A stretch of 64,000 bases of DNA from Beaufortia kweichowensis (GCA_019155185.1 CM032809.1:5948621-6012620); one strand, 5' to 3'. Shown: positions 10,893 to 25,410, counted from the first letter of the stretch. Numbers and translations: made by a program. The notes: generated from the sequence alone by a model not told the origin.

Positions 10893-13800
10893 GGAATGGT
10901 TGTGACAAAGCGGCAGAAGAGCAACATGTTTTATGCAGTAAAAGGCGTAAATGGCATTTTCATTTATCTGTGAAAAAAATAAAAAACAATTGTTGCCTTT
11001 CTGTTATTCGATCACAGCACAAAATGTGCATTTCTGTATAGCTTTCTTCACTTATTATAAACCTCCTTTACTGAAATTTACTAGGTTATTGAGTTCAAAT
11101 CACACATATTTTTCAGTTTATCCCTGCTCTTGTCTTATGTGTGGGCACCACCTCTCTATTGTTAACAAGAACGCTTCTGCAATCAAGAGATGGCATGAGC
11201 TGATGTCTTTAGGTCAACTGGTTTTAATGCTAAAATCTGTTTAAAGCACAAATAAGCCATGTGGGAGAGAGTTATGAAAAAGAAACATACTAACATTTAT
11301 TTTATAATATATTTGGTTATAATGGATAACACCTAAATGTCCAAAATGTTTCTCGTCCATTTAAAGTGACCTTTTCAAATCCTAGTACATCAAGTGTTCA
11401 CAAGGACAATGCTGCCATCATGACCAATTTCACAATCGGAAAGTATACAACAATTCATGCACTGATTGCTCTCCTCAATCCAAAGCAAGAATCAACCTAA
11501 TCCCACCCACCATTACCATCATCATCATTATCCTCATCCAAATCAAACTACTTCCAAGATGAGCGTCATTAATGTACTTTATGATATTTAAAAATAGAAT
11601 ATCAAATAAATTGGATACCTTTTTTAGATATATGCTGTATTTATTGTTCAAGACTGCTATTCTAAGTCTTTGATGAATAGCATAAATGGTTCAGTCTGTT
11701 CTATCAATAATGTAGAACGTCATCAAACTACATCCACATGAGGAATGATTTCTTAAAAGCAATAAATTATGTTATGGTATAATGAAAGAAATGTTTCAAA
11801 ACATGCTCCGGTGCAATTTAAAAAACACTGTGGTTGATTACATTGCACGAGAGCATGTTTTGCAATGTGCTTCGCTTTCATTATTGTTGCTTCTTGCTCG
11901 TGCACCTGCTGTAACCTTTCTGGATGTCTGCACACCACGCCAGTTCCTGGGTTCTGTAGGGAAATTTGATTAGGGTCCCTATGATTAGGGTCATGTGCAG
12001 TGTTTCTACATAACAGCCAATGGTGGAATTTTTCATCACATGTATTTACACACAAGGATGAGGTCAGAAGCGGCTCTGTGCGTTTGTTCCTCTTCACTGA
12101 GCTCAGAGATCCATCGAGCTCCACTCACGCGCGTAAATCCACCTCGATTTTTAAGACCCATAGGCAAGCGGCTTGGGCTTTCAGATATCTGCGACTGCAA
12201 ACCGACAGGTTTGTGTTCACACGTTTGTGTCAAATGAAACTGAACCAAGTAGCTTATATTTGTAACCTTTGCACGATATACATTACAGTACTGAGAGGAG
12301 GAATTGATTGATTGAGAGGTTTTGTGGTGCTGCTGGTGATGCTAAATCATTCCTCTAAAACAAGAATGTAAACATAAAGCTTTGTGATGCCATTCTTGTC
12401 CAGAAGAATTGGAAATAAACATGAAAAGTCCAGATTGCCTGTGAAAGTTCACTAAACATTTACTAGCAGTTTGTTCTTGCCTCCAAATGACTTTATATCA
12501 CTAAGCTTAAACTATGCACACTGTTATAAAATAAAAAAATGACAAAATGCATTTACAAATTGTCCAATACATCATCTCTACAGAAAGTTCTGCTCGAGGG
12601 TGAGATGCCGTGTTAAACAAAAGAGGAGCATCCGGCTGGTTGCATCATTGTGACATCAAATGATGCGAGGTAATTTCATAGTGCAAAGATTTTAAGATGT
12701 TCCCACCCGAAGATGAACGAGACACAGTGTGCAAACAAATGATAGGATAAGCTATTAGTATACTCTTACGAAAAGCCTTAGAACAATATATCATTGTAAT
12801 CGGTGGAAATGTTGAAAGAGACAAAACGAGAAGGCTGACTGAGGAAACGGAGGCCATTATCAAGTTAATTATTTCTTGGCCCTGGATGTCTCCTCTGGAG
12901 AACGGGGGGAGGGGTGTGGGGGTAATTACTGCCATTTTGGATAATTGTGCCGATGTGGTTCTCCGTATAGAATCTGGATAAAAGGCCGAAGCAGGTTCAA
13001 ACCCCTATTCTTCAGAATGGTTCCCTTTAGCATGAACTACCTTTCAGATGAAAATATCTTCTGTGTAATTTGTCCAAAATGTTCAATTTAAACAAAGGTG
13101 ATCAAATGAAATATAGTCAGTGGATACCTCCACGAATAATACGTTGATATATAAATTCTTTCTAGTGAAGAAATTCTCCAATGCTCCTCTAACGCTGAAG
13201 ATGCCAAAAGTTCTCAACACAACTGAATTATCTTCTCCAGCTGCCACAGAGATGTATAGCACGGACCCCGAGTAACCCACCACTTGTAGGTTCCTCCTGA
13301 CAGTTAACGTGCGGTTGATCCATTGTTCTGCTCCGGACAGGTTATTACTCAGACCAACGCTCGCCGTCTGCACAGAAATCCCATTTTCAAGACTAAGCCT
13401 CAGCCTAAACGCTCACACCGCTTTCATTTATTTATCATTACGCCCGTTACAGCGCCTGAGGTATTAATCATCCTGGACGAGAACATAAAATGCAAAAATA
13501 CACAGTGCACAGAAATACACAATCTGCAGATCATGAGATCAGTCAAACGATCGTGCGACAGGTGTGAAGCATCTGTTGGCTGTTCTGTGAGACAGGAGGT
13601 CTCGCTGTAAAATACTCTTTTTGCTCCAGGCCCAAATACCCTCCCATGTGCTCAAGCCCGTAATGTTTAGAGTAATGGATGTCATTCATCAACCTGCTCT
13701 CAGACATGGGGCACGGCAAAGGGTGGACAGCTGAGTGACATGGTCCTATTAAAGTCCGCTCTGAGCCTTACGCTATTTGGAGTCTTGCGACAACAGCGTC

Positions 13801-13959
13801 CCGCCTCTGTCCAACATAACTTCATTTAATCAGCAGCGTGATTGGTTTTTGTCTAGACACTTAGTACTGCCATTACCCACACTGTAATCTTCACGTGTTA
13901 TACTGGCATTGCGGTAAAACTTTGACTTGTAAAATCATGGATGTACTGTATGAACAATT

Positions 13960-14170
13960 TGATTAATGTTGGTGCACACACTTGTGTGAACTGTGTACTG
14001 TGTATTGTGTCTTGTGTCTTGTGCTGTCTGTTTGCACTTTGTGCACTTTATGTATATAGGATTTCTTGTATATACCGTACATTCTAGTTTTGTGTTGTAC
14101 AGCACCTTGGTCCTGGAGAAACGTTGTATGTACTTGTAAATGACAATAAACTCCACTTTGACTTTGACAT
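13960..14170 (+). mobile_element. LINE 3' tail (probable)
   Basis: Contains AGCACCTTGGTCCTGGAGAA then GACAATAAACTCCACTTTGA and a short CTTTGA repeat at the end. This is the 3' terminus style of fish non-LTR retrotransposons that end in a simple repeat, not poly(A). No reverse transcriptase frame remains. The exact clade was not resolved. Confidence 0.5.
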
Positions 14171-16999
14171 AAAAGCAATGGCAACTTTCTAAAAGTGCTA
14201 TTTTGATCATTTGATTTTTGTTATGAAATTTTCATAACAATTAACATTAAAAATTACATTTAAAACTGTCATTTTAAAAATACCTGAAATTAATTTTTTT
14301 ATTATATTTTGGACAGTGTTTTTCCATATTATCAGGTTAAGATATTGATGCACATTTAACATCCTGCGAGCTCAACGGACACATTCCAGTGTAAATGGTT
14401 TCAGTGTTTTTGGTAAGAGAAGATTTCCAGTTGGCGTGCCTTCGATCAGTCTGTTGATGCACTGAAGGAGTATTATGCAGAAGTATTGTCATGTGCAGTG
14501 CTGGAGAGCTCCGAGTGCTGCAGCACAGCTCTGATTGTGCGGCACAATGCCGACACCATGAACATGAATGCATTAACCTGCGTGTTTACACAGAGACAAC
14601 AATGACCCTCGCCAATCACCAACTGGTTAACGGCTTTATTCGCAAACCAGGTGGCCAGCCGATACGAGATGTTCATCTACAAGTGAAACACCTTGCTGGA
14701 TCAAAAATGAGTTGAGTATTATTCAAATATATTTAGTATATTAAAACCTGTTAACACTTAATTGCATAGTTGAATTTCATAGTTAACAATATTTAATAGT
14801 TGAATTCTCATCTAATCATGACAAACTTATTATAAGCGATAAAAAAGGTACTCAAGAAAAAATATTTAGACAGATTTTTATATTAAGAAAAATAATAATA
14901 AAAATAATCTTTTAAAATACCTATAATTAGAAAAAAATAATATCTAATATTTAAAGTATGTAAAGAAAGGGCATTTTTTAACATGTAAACTTAATATGTG
15001 CAGTGACAATTATCAGATTGAAGTACAACAAATACATGGCTAATCATTTTAATTTCTTCAAATGAAATTGACATAATATTTAAAGACAATAATTAAATTC
15101 ATGAAAAGATTTTTTCATTTTAATGCACAGCAAGTTAACATACTGTAAACTGGATAACCAGAAAGCTCTCCTGCGCTAGAAATATCTCTCTTCTCGTTTT
15201 TGGTGGTGCATTTAATCAAAGTGATTGTTCAATTAAGGCCATTGTGCACCAAACAAGTGACCATACAATGCTGCGGCAGGAGCAGGCAGAAAATACTCAT
15301 TTGAAGAGCTGATGTCTGACGCAGCGTTGCCATGACTACAGGGAATGAGGAGAGAGACTGAATCTTTAGAGAAATTAAAGAGAAGGTTAGTCATTTTTAA
15401 CATTTTACTATTGCTTGACAACTTCTTAAGTATTAGGGACACATTTCAGTCCACACTTTTGGAACAATATAAACAGTCCCACTGAGAAACTTTAAGACGG
15501 AGAAAGTATTTGAAAGCAATCTGCATTTGAAAGGAACCCAAATGTTCACTCCCATGTTGTTTCCTTACCAGAATAAGTTGCTAGTGGACCAAAAATCCAA
15601 TAAAAGTACTATAATATAGACCATAAATACAAACAGAATAAGATGTACGATGAGATTGAGTAGTGTGTTTTTTTTCTAAGAGAGGGAACAGACTGAATCT
15701 TTGCGAGTTAAAAAAAAAAAAAAGAATCGGCTTAAAAAATAGAAACAGCTCATTATGCAAGACCTTCCACGCAGTCTTGGGTCTGTTAAGAGATAGAGAG
15801 ACGGTTAGTGCAAACTGTCCACAGGACCATCATTTGGAGCCTAAATGGCTGCCTGTTGTTTGAATCAATAACTCATGCGCCTTGTGATTTTAAAGCGTGT
15901 CAAGAAGTATGCATGATAATCTACCTAAGTAGGTCATGAAGCTTTTCAACGACTCCCTTCCATATTTAACATGTCTCCAGCATGCGTATGCTGCACCACT
16001 GTCTTTTTGATGGTTTAATTGTGCATGTGCTGTTTTTCTCGCATAGGCAATGGAAAAGAAACATTTAACTCAATGCAAAATTAAAACTCACATTCAACAG
16101 CTAGAACTGCTTTGCCATTTATAGTCACTACGTTCAAGCATTTCCGTCACCTTCTCAGGGTCACCTTACACAAAAAGCATCCATCTGGTGAAATATAATT
16201 ATATCCCACTCTCTACACACCAAACACAGGCTTACTGTATATAACAACTGTGACCACTGACTCTCTTCTTTCAGATTAATATTTGACGAAGTGAGCAGGT
16301 TGAGTCTTGATTACAGCAGAAGATGAACGGGGCGATACCGGGGTCTGCATGCATATACTGTACTGGAGCAGGTCTGATTTCATCATGTTATTCTAGTCTG
16401 TATCCTCTCATCTTACTGGAGAGGTTTCTGGAACCATTTCCTCTATTCCTGCTATACTGATCTCTTCCTAAGCACTCCAGAACCAAATATGCGCATATCA
16501 CATGCCGCTTACCAGACTCAACTAGACAATGTTGGAGAACTTTAACCGCAAAGGTTACATCCTCGGGCACGTGAAGACAACAGCCAGCGTTCCTGAATAG
16601 CCATCAGGCTCGGCTCAGAAACCAAGCCGTCAGTGTTGTTGTTCTGTTGACCGGATGAGGGATTTAATCGGTGCGTTCTGATAACATATGGTGTCATGAT
16701 CTGATGGTGTGCAACACGCAGAGAGAGCTAAAGAGAGACTTTCAGTCGCGGTTGGTGTCAATCCAGCGTTTTAGATTAATATTAATAACATGCACGGTTT
16801 TATAATAATTAATTTAAAAATGGTTTGTAATTTTATTAATACCAATTTAAAGAAACAGTTCACCAGAAAATGACATTGCTCTGCACATATACTTGTACTG
16901 ACCATAGCCTGTCAAGGTCCAAAAAATTACAAAGAAATACCTTTAAAATGTTATACCCCTAAAAATTTGTAGTAGCTGTGCCATATTAAGCACAATTCC

Positions 17000-17046
<47 letters not shown>

Positions 17047-17049
17047 GTA

Positions 17050-17104
<55 letters not shown>

Positions 17105-17182
17105 GGACAATAATACTAATAACTAATAATAATAATAATAATAATAATAACAATACTAATAATACTAATACTAATAATGATA

Positions 17183-17261
<79 letters not shown>

Positions 17262-17308
17262 TAATGACAATACTACTACTACTACTACTACTAATAATAA
17301 TAATAATG
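17000..17308. repeat. Long (AAT)n / (ACT)n microsatellite
   Basis: About 308 bp of AAT units with AAC, GAT and ACT variants. It produces spurious poly-Leu, poly-Ile and similar frames on both strands. Confidence 0.95.
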
Positions 17309-20300
17309 ACCGCTGGGAGTCTCAAATCTGAGCTGATTTGGAACAACTCTCCTATGACTCCCATAGTTTCAGCAAAGCCACATGATGATTGGCTTTCACA
17401 GCTAGAGTCAGTTAAACCCAACAGGAAGTGAGCCTCAGAAGAGCAGTGATGACTGATCCATCTCTCCTCACTGTGTGCCACACCACCACCCGCAAAAGAA
17501 TGTGATCATGTGATCGCACCTCAACTTGATTGACAGGCTGGAAAAAAGAAGGCCAGTGTTTCCCTCTGGAGTGTCTAACAGACAGACAGGCCTTTCTTAC
17601 AGCGCACCACACAAGCTGTGTGCAGAATATGATGTAGTTACATGTCAAGCCACATTTAGTGTTACATAATCTTGCACTTATAAATATGCAAGGTTACCTG
17701 TTAAATATTTACTAAAATATAACAACTACTCATATATTTACTGATATAGAACTATACAAAAATATTTTGGGAAATTTAGGTAAGATCTTTCACTTTAATA
17801 AAGATTTCATTTTTGAAAAAAAATGAAAAAAATATATATTTTTTAATTAAAGTTGAGAAAAAAATTATGTTATTAAACAAGTTTATTAAAATAATCCTGT
17901 TCAAAACTGTTTCCTTATCTTAACCGGATTATGATTTATGCATTAAGCTTGTTGGGTATTACTTTATGGGAAATGTCTAACACACATAAAGATAAGCATG
18001 TGAAGTAACCTCCAATTTTATGTTTCAAACAGAGATGGCAATAAAGATACAAAGCTTTAAAACCTTACTTACAACAAAAAATGTCCTTTTAACTACATGT
18101 CACATGAACAAGCAGTCAGTACTGATGCTAATGAAAGTTTCATAAACCTTAAGAGCTCATTCAGTAAAGGATTCAAGCCGATACGTCTTGAGTTTGTGAG
18201 CCTTTTGTGCAGTTCATTAAAAGAACCAGCTCACAGTTATTTGTTCACTAATCAGACCGCGGCAATCGTGCCGTGATTCTTTTGAAATGCACCCAGCGAA
18301 GAAACAAGGTCTTACTTTCAGTGCACAGTATTTTTCTCTCATCACACTCCAATCGAAATATCATTTTCTGCGTTACAGATTTGTATACTTTCCTAATCCT
18401 GCCCCCACTTCGCTTCCTGTCCCCTCTCTCCCACAGTACTGTACAAATAAAGGCAAAACGCCCAAAAATACATCTAAAAAAAAGAGCATTGTTTACTCTG
18501 TATGAGTCCCGACAGCTCACAGCATTTCATTTCACACAGCTTACAGTACAAACCTCCATACCCTTAAATAAAAAAGACACTGAGAGTCCTAAGGTGTGCC
18601 TGCGGTACTTTGTGAGATTGTTTAGCACAGGACGCAGTGTGTGGGGTTACTCCGAGGGGCTCTCGTGTTTTGTTAGTGCTGGACGCTGCTGGGCAGCCAG
18701 GACACATCAGCGCGACAGACCGCAACATCTCCTATGACTGAAGCCACTGGCCATTCAGCAGCCAACTGTGTGTACACGCACAAAACACACACCACATATA
18801 CACATATAAGTGCCTTGATTCCTCTACTAACGCTGTACAAACACAAGAAGAGTACTGAAATAGGTCTGCGTCTGCGTGTGGCGCATGATCATCCATATGA
18901 GCCTCCACATTTGGAGACCAAACAAGCTCAGGTTTTGCGCAGCTCTGCAGCCCACAGGGAAGATCTGCAAATGTATAATTCACAGTTTGCAGTTGGATTA
19001 AGCAGATGGGATATGAAACGCACAAGTCGACATTTGAAATGTTCTCTGCAAGAAGCACTGCAGACAAGCAGTCATACACAACCAGATTTGGTAACACATC
19101 TTTCATCATTAACGTTGGGGTTTTACATCGTAAATCATGAATACATCGTTTGTTTATGAAATGGTTAGTTCAAGTTCTTGATTTTGATGTGTTTTATTCG
19201 TGATAAATCACAGCTATGAGCGCTTCACCCAATGATTCTGTGCATCACAGCACCTACAGCAACATAAACATATATCACAGTTGCTCAGGGACTATTATTT
19301 CAGCATTTAATTTTTACTTTGTAAAATTTTCATACAATGTTTTTACATTATGTAAAAAGATTTTATGTAGAAATCACAAAAATGGTTTTCACAGGCAGAA
19401 TCACACATACTAAAAAAACAGAAAGACAATGCCCTGCCAATGACTGAATTAAAACAGCTATTATAAAGTAATGAACAACATCTAAGATGCCACTCAGAAA
19501 AAGATATTTCTGGCATGCAGGCTTTATTTCAGGTGTTGACATTCACTTGCGTTCCCTAGTTTTGACAGTTTGAGCATTAGAGAGTTGGGCTGTGTTAGAC
19601 AGGTGATGCCTGCTGTGTACAGCACAACCCAGGGAAGAACATTTGGAAATGAAGCACAGAACTCTGGGACATGTCAACCGCTCTCCTCGCTTAACCTCGC
19701 ACAGGCATGCATCACATATCGCAACTCCATCCCCTGAGTGACGCGGGGCGAGAGGGAGAATAAAACCAAAACTGCCGGGTGTGAAAAATAATTCAATTCT
19801 GTGAGAGAAAACTAGTCTTTAAAACAAAGAAAAATAGATATGCAATGAAAGTATCTGTCTGTTAGATGAATATTCGGAGTGATAGTATGTGTACAGGATC
19901 TGTTGTTGCTTCCATCATTCTGTACAGTCTTGCAATATTTCTTTTTCACTATCTACGCCACTTGTTTGTCTCTGTTTCATCTCTCTTTTTCGGCTGACCC
20001 TGAGGAGCTGATGAGATTATTATTATTTCTTATTTTATTATTGCTTATTTGTTATATTTACTTTATAAACTTCTGCAACACCATAAAAGCTTAGCAGGTC
20101 TGTATGTGCAAATCTCATGTAAAAAGTTCACATTTGACACTAAAATCAAATAAAATAATGTATATGAGATATTCCATATTGTTTACCTTTATGACAAGTA
20201 AACCCATTTTTTCTTCAAATTCTAATATTCCATAATGCAACCTGAGTTTTTTTTATAATTTCTATTATTTTCAATGTACATTATAGCTTACCGGAATACA

Positions 20301-20578
20301 CAATTTATTTTCTTTATGAAAAATAACACTTCCTGCCATTGTATTATTATGTTTTTGACGTTATTGCTTCATTTTGGGCTGAAAAGTATCAGAAGTTTCT
20401 TAGATAGTCGCAACAAAACCTTCCTAGTCATGAATCCCTTCTGGTTTCACAGCAAGAACAGAAATGTATATGTACGTGTCAGTAATGGCGGGCACACAAC
20501 ATGCTGTAGGCAGGCCTGAAATGAAATATCAGTGAGGAGGAGAGAGGGCGACAGATAAGGAGAGAGAGTGAGACGGTG

Positions 20579-20581
<3 letters not shown>

Positions 20582-20657
<76 letters not shown>
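20582..20657. repeat. (GA)n microsatellite
   Basis: Pure GA run of 76 bp. It is paired with the inverted CT run 195 bp to the right. Confidence 0.95.
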
Positions 20658-20663
<6 letters not shown>

Positions 20664-20850
20664 GAAGAGGTTAGAACTACATGCGCATGGTGAGGGTGGA
20701 AGAGCGTGGGCACAGGAGAAAGCGGGTGCCCAGAGAACCGATGCATCTCTGTGTTTTTCTTTCTTTCTCTCTTTTTAAATGGCTTCCTCCTTCTCTAGCA
20801 CTTCCACGCTGCCTCATCTCACAGATTTGAGCTGTCAGTCTTTCATGTGG

Positions 20851-20852
<2 letters not shown>

Positions 20853-20912
<60 letters not shown>
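20853..20912. repeat. (CT)n microsatellite
   Basis: Pure CT run of 60 bp, complementary to the GA run at 20582-20657. The open frame crossing it (20779-21249, plus) is not considered coding. Confidence 0.95.
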
Positions 20913-20913
<1 letters not shown>

Positions 20914-21213
20914 ACCAACAACCTCATCTTCATAAAGACCATAATCATTAAAGCACTCCAGCGTGAGCCACAAATTGAAGTAAAGCCGAGAAAAAATGTC
21001 TTTCTATCCCTCCGTCTTACAGAAGAACAAAATGTGCGGAAGATCACTGAGGAGGAAGCGGCACTACCGCGTTACAGCTCATTTCATCATCAGTGGGGTG
21101 GAGGGCACGGACGGGCCGCTGATGCTGTTTGCGCTATTTTGATGTTTAACATATTTGTGGAATTCGAGAGAGTGGGAATTAACCGGCATTCCTGTTCGTT
21201 CGGCGGTCCAGCT

Positions 21214-21227
21214 GTTGCCATAGCAAC
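21214..21227. promoter_or_regulatory. X-box (RFX-type) motif
   Basis: GTTGCCATAGCAAC matches the RFX X-box consensus (GTTNCCATGGNAAC) at all but one position and is nearly palindromic with its flanks. A second X-box-like site lies at 21422-21435. Both are in a GC-richer block of gabbr2 intron 1. Confidence 0.4.
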
Positions 21228-21421
21228 AGTATACCTGTTGCAGGGTTAAACGTTTCGGCTACGTTAAAAGGAAAACGTTCACAATAGCACGTGTACGACT
21301 GTGGCGAAAACAAGCGAGATGACAAAAGAAAGCACAACGGTCGCATGAGACAACAGCTTATATGTTGTTTGTGTGTCAGTGCTTTTAAATACAACCCTGT
21401 TTTTCTGCTCAAGTCTGAGTT

Positions 21422-21435
21422 GTTTCCATGGTTAC
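21422..21435. promoter_or_regulatory. Second X-box-like motif
   Basis: GTTTCCATGGTTAC, with a perfect left half and central CCATGG and one mismatch in the right half of the RFX consensus. It lies about 208 bp from the first. Confidence 0.3.
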
Positions 21436-23109
21436 GCCGCAGCTGAAAGTCATAAACGGTGCGCTTTCTTAAATGACAACGTTTTGAATTGAAGGCAAGT
21501 GCAGTAGTTGTGTTTCTCCCACGGGAGCCTTTCCCTCCGGCCTCTCGGTGTCAGACAGCAGGAAACCTCGGGAAACAAAAACACACGCCGCCTGAAGCGG
21601 CCAATTCTCACATTCGACATACTGTTACGATGGTGTTTCTCACAATCAGGTGTTTCAATGAAACCCTCTAAACACTCAGGGAGACACAGGATGTTGGGGT
21701 GATCGCCTGGTAAATGAATGTTGGGGTGTAACATTTGTGCTATGGAGATGAATAATACCACAAATCATTTGAAGTCCAGAATATCACAACGACTAGAAAG
21801 CACAGATTTTCTTTAACTCGTTAAGATTATTTCACTATTTACTTTAATATTTCATAGTTGAATTCTAATCTAATCATGAGACAAACTATATATTGATGGA
21901 AAGATCTAAAACTAGGAATAAATATTTGATAAATTTTCATAACAATAAACATTTAAAAAAAAATTAATAAAATGCTAATGTTAATTTTTTTTTAAATACC
22001 TATAATGAAAAAAATAAAAAAAAGATCTAAAATGTTTTATATTATATTTAAAATAATTCTTTAAAAATAATTATTTTTACAATACATATCATATAACATT
22101 TTAAAAATTGTAGTGCATTTTAATGTCTATGCTCAATATTTTCCATCTCTGCACTGATGTAAACTGCCTGTTTTTCCTTTCTACTGCAAACCTTTAACGT
22201 CATACCCATCACGTTAAACTTCATCATGTTCTCCAGCTCCTGAGGAAAATAAAGTTCTGTGTATCAATGTAAAGCTCCTTTCACAAACACGGCAACCACA
22301 ACTGCCTGCATTTGTGTGCGTCATAATAGAAATGGTTTCAGGCAAAACTCCAAACACACAAAACATCAAATGCACAACCTCCAACACCACCAGGCTTCAT
22401 TCATTTAGAGTTCCTGCACACAGAGGTCGAGAAGAGGACAAAAAATCCCAAACATCTTCTCTAGGATTCGCTGTTTTATTGAAGAGGAACCCACCTTCTG
22501 GTCAACCTGCCAACTCTAGAGTGCTTCATGTCATTTATCAGACGTTGGATTCTGTTTTATGTCTGTGTCTTATGGCTTGTACTTAATATGACCTCTGCTA
22601 GACATGACAGAATCATTCCAGTAAATGAAAAAAGCTGTTTGACTTTGAATCTTATTTCCATATCCGGTTCCAAGTCCTCCACTTTTATTAAGCAAGGCTA
22701 TACCATTCAAACAAACGTTTATGAGCACTGTTCATTCATATTACACATTTAAGCTAAACTTAAGCTAAACTCCTTGCTGTGTCCTTGCTCACAGAATCTC
22801 TGGCAACACTATTTTATTCATTCATAGAAAATAAATCTTAAATGTTGTTATGGAGCTAAAGGTTACGATTGTGATGTTTTGCTAGTTCACAGCCAAAAAA
22901 TACAGTGTGTATATTAGCGTTATGTGTTGTTTGGCATCTGATATTTTTTGTGTTTTGACACTTAAACTAACTAGACTAAAATAAACACAGTTAGAAAAAT
23001 ATGTGGGAGTGCATTGTTACATTATAACCGGCAATTGCAATGCAAGAGGTAATGCTTAACTGTTTGCATCAAAACATCAAAACGGAATTTGCTCAAAAAT
23101 ATCTCATCA

Positions 23110-23245
23110 ACCACAAAGCAACTTGCTAAAAACACTCAGAACACCTAAGCAACCCCATAGCAACACCCTGGCAACCACTCTCAAAACCCCAGCACTGTTG
23201 GAAAATTAGCACCTATGTTTTCTTCAGAAAATGTCAAATTCTTAA
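23110..23245 (+). repeat. AGCAACC-rich dispersed repeat, copy 2
   Basis: CTAAGCAACCCCATAGCAAC, then ACCCTGGCAACCACTC, followed by TTAGCACC and TTCTTCAGAAAA. Colinear with 898-1030. Confidence 0.5.
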
Positions 23246-23339
23246 TAAGGTTAGAGTGTTTGTCATCAACAGACATTAGTGATGTTCTCCGCCTGTCCGG
23301 GTCTATTGCAGACCAGCTGCATCTCCTGACATCATAATA

Positions 23340-23520
23340 CAAAAAAAATCTTTTTCTTTCCTCTACAGGTATTTATCTAGCACTGCAAAACATTGTAAAC
23401 TTACTAAAGCACTTCTTTGTACTATTGTTGCCGCTTCTGATGCATCGCTTCTTTGCCTCCTAATATTTGTAAGTCGCTTTGGATAAAAGCGTCAGCTAAA
23501 TGTCTAAATGTAAATGTAAA
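23340..23520 (+). repeat. SINE-related repeat with intact 3' tail
   Basis: Ends in GTCGCTTTGGATAAAAGCGT, CAGCTAAATG and ATGTAAATG. It is preceded by CTTTGCCTCCTAATATTTG, the same lead-in as the copy at the left edge of the window. The 5' boundary is uncertain. Confidence 0.65.
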
Positions 23521-25294
23521 TCTCTAATAGACACACACCCATTCTCAAAAATCCCTCTGTATTGAGAGAAAGATCTGCTTTCCCCCATTAGATTTATGGG
23601 TGGGGCTTCATTCTTGCTTTTTTATACAGTATTTCGCCTTTGTTTAAATTGATATGAAATCGCCAGCTCGTAACATAGTTACACTTTCCTGTGAGATCAG
23701 AATGAAGAGACAGAAAGACAGGGAAAGAAACAGAGCAAGAGAATCACAAATATGATAAGATGAAAATTCAGAAACAGAATAAGCCCAGACAAAGTTTCAA
23801 TATTCTCTGCAGATATGGTGCTAAATTCACTAACTTTATATTAGCCACTGCTCACAATGGTCAAATACTCCTGCCTCAGCAGAGCCGCACCACCCCTTTG
23901 TGTGCAAAATCCAAAAGGTAAAAGAAAAGTTTTTCTTTCTACTATAAAGAAGTCATCGGTTTCCATATCAAGAAGTGTCCAGACCTCCCCAGTGCATGTG
24001 TTGGTTGGCTGTAATGAATAAATCATTGAAGAAGACACGCGGACTGCAGCATTAACAGCTGACTATGAAATCTTAACGTCCTGCAGCAAAGCCTCGGATC
24101 TAAAAGCGACTCTGGATGCACATCTCTCTCTTCTCCACACGAGTGTCAACAGGGCTCGCCGTCTCATGAAGCACTCGTGTGGAAAAGCTTTGCCCGGCAT
24201 AGAAAGACTCACTGACATATGATCAGGTGGGGCTCTGTGTCCCAGTTTTTATCGTGTTGGGTTCAGGGATTGTGGGATGGGAAACTGCAAACACCATTCT
24301 GGGCTCAGCCTGCCGTGAACCTCAAATCTGACACAGAACAGTGATCAAATCACATGTACTGTAGCGTACAGCTGCTTATTATATATTTTATGGTATATCT
24401 TTTATATCTAATATGAAACCGGAACCAAAAAAAACTGCTTCAGGCAGAAGATTTGTGCAAACTGGACTAAAAATAAATACACAGTATCGTGAGTGAATGA
24501 ATGGAGACGTCAAGAAACCCGGGAGACGACGGCCTGTACTATTCCCCCATCACCCTTCTCTCATTCCCCATTCTCCTGCATCATTAATCACTCGCCCTTC
24601 GGGAAGAACCCAGGAGCATGATGTTTAGCTCAACAAAAGAAACAGCCTTCATCACATCACAGCGAATTAGATCACAATAGATTGTTATAGACTGAATAGG
24701 TTATAATTTCATGAAAACATGCTTTTGGTTTGCAGGGATGGCTGTCGCATTAGCAGCTCGCCATATGCAGAAGAACTAAGGATCGATGTTGAGGAAATAC
24801 GCTGGGCTAGATGGCGACCATAAAGCTTTATAAGCGTGTCTGAATGAGGTGCTCATTCAAGGTCACTACTCGCTTGTTCTGGTTCGAGAGGGGAAATAGC
24901 AGCTAGCGAGGACTATAAATGTGTAAAAATGCACTAAAACAGGTTGTACGTTGCTTATTCTGAAGAATCATCAGTTCTTATCCATCATAAAGCAGCTAGT
25001 AGATAATCCCTATGAGGTTTATACTATTGAGACGGAAGAAAGTTTTTATCAAAGGTTTCCATCATACTGATAGCTTAAATGTCAATATTTGCTGGTTTAA
25101 ATACTCATGTGAGGTCTCTCTCAAAGATTTTTAAAGCATCTATATCTATAACGTCCATATTACTCATAAATGTGCACATGAACATTAAAATATTTATGTT
25201 CTTTAAAGTGTCATCTCTTCTGCATTTACTGGGTCTGGTTTGGCACATTTTAATTCACATAAATCCTACAAAGTAAAACATTTGTGTTCTTTTT

Positions 25295-25410
25295 TGTCAC
25301 ATTTCCATTTTTCAAAATACACATGCAAAGCCAGATTTTTTTATGTCTGGACTCTATCAACAGTGGTTTAAGTAAAATATAAACAGATGGTTCAATGTAT
25401 TGCTAATAAA
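25295..25410 (+). repeat. Dispersed repeat (GTCTGGACTCTATCAACA), copy 1
   Basis: Shares TTTCCATTTTT and ATGTCTGGACTCTATCAACA in the same order with the reverse complement of 28880-28985. Family unknown. Confidence 0.45.

Noticed and set aside
16986..17481. Poly-Leu, poly-Ile and poly-Ser frames
   Set aside because: Translation of the AAT microsatellite.
18273..18737. 154-residue plus-strand open frame in intron 1
   Set aside because: No domain, overlapping open frames on both strands and unremarkable composition; consistent with chance.
20779..21249. 156-residue plus-strand frame and its minus-strand partners
   Set aside because: Held open by the CT microsatellite. The downstream part has no recognisable domain.
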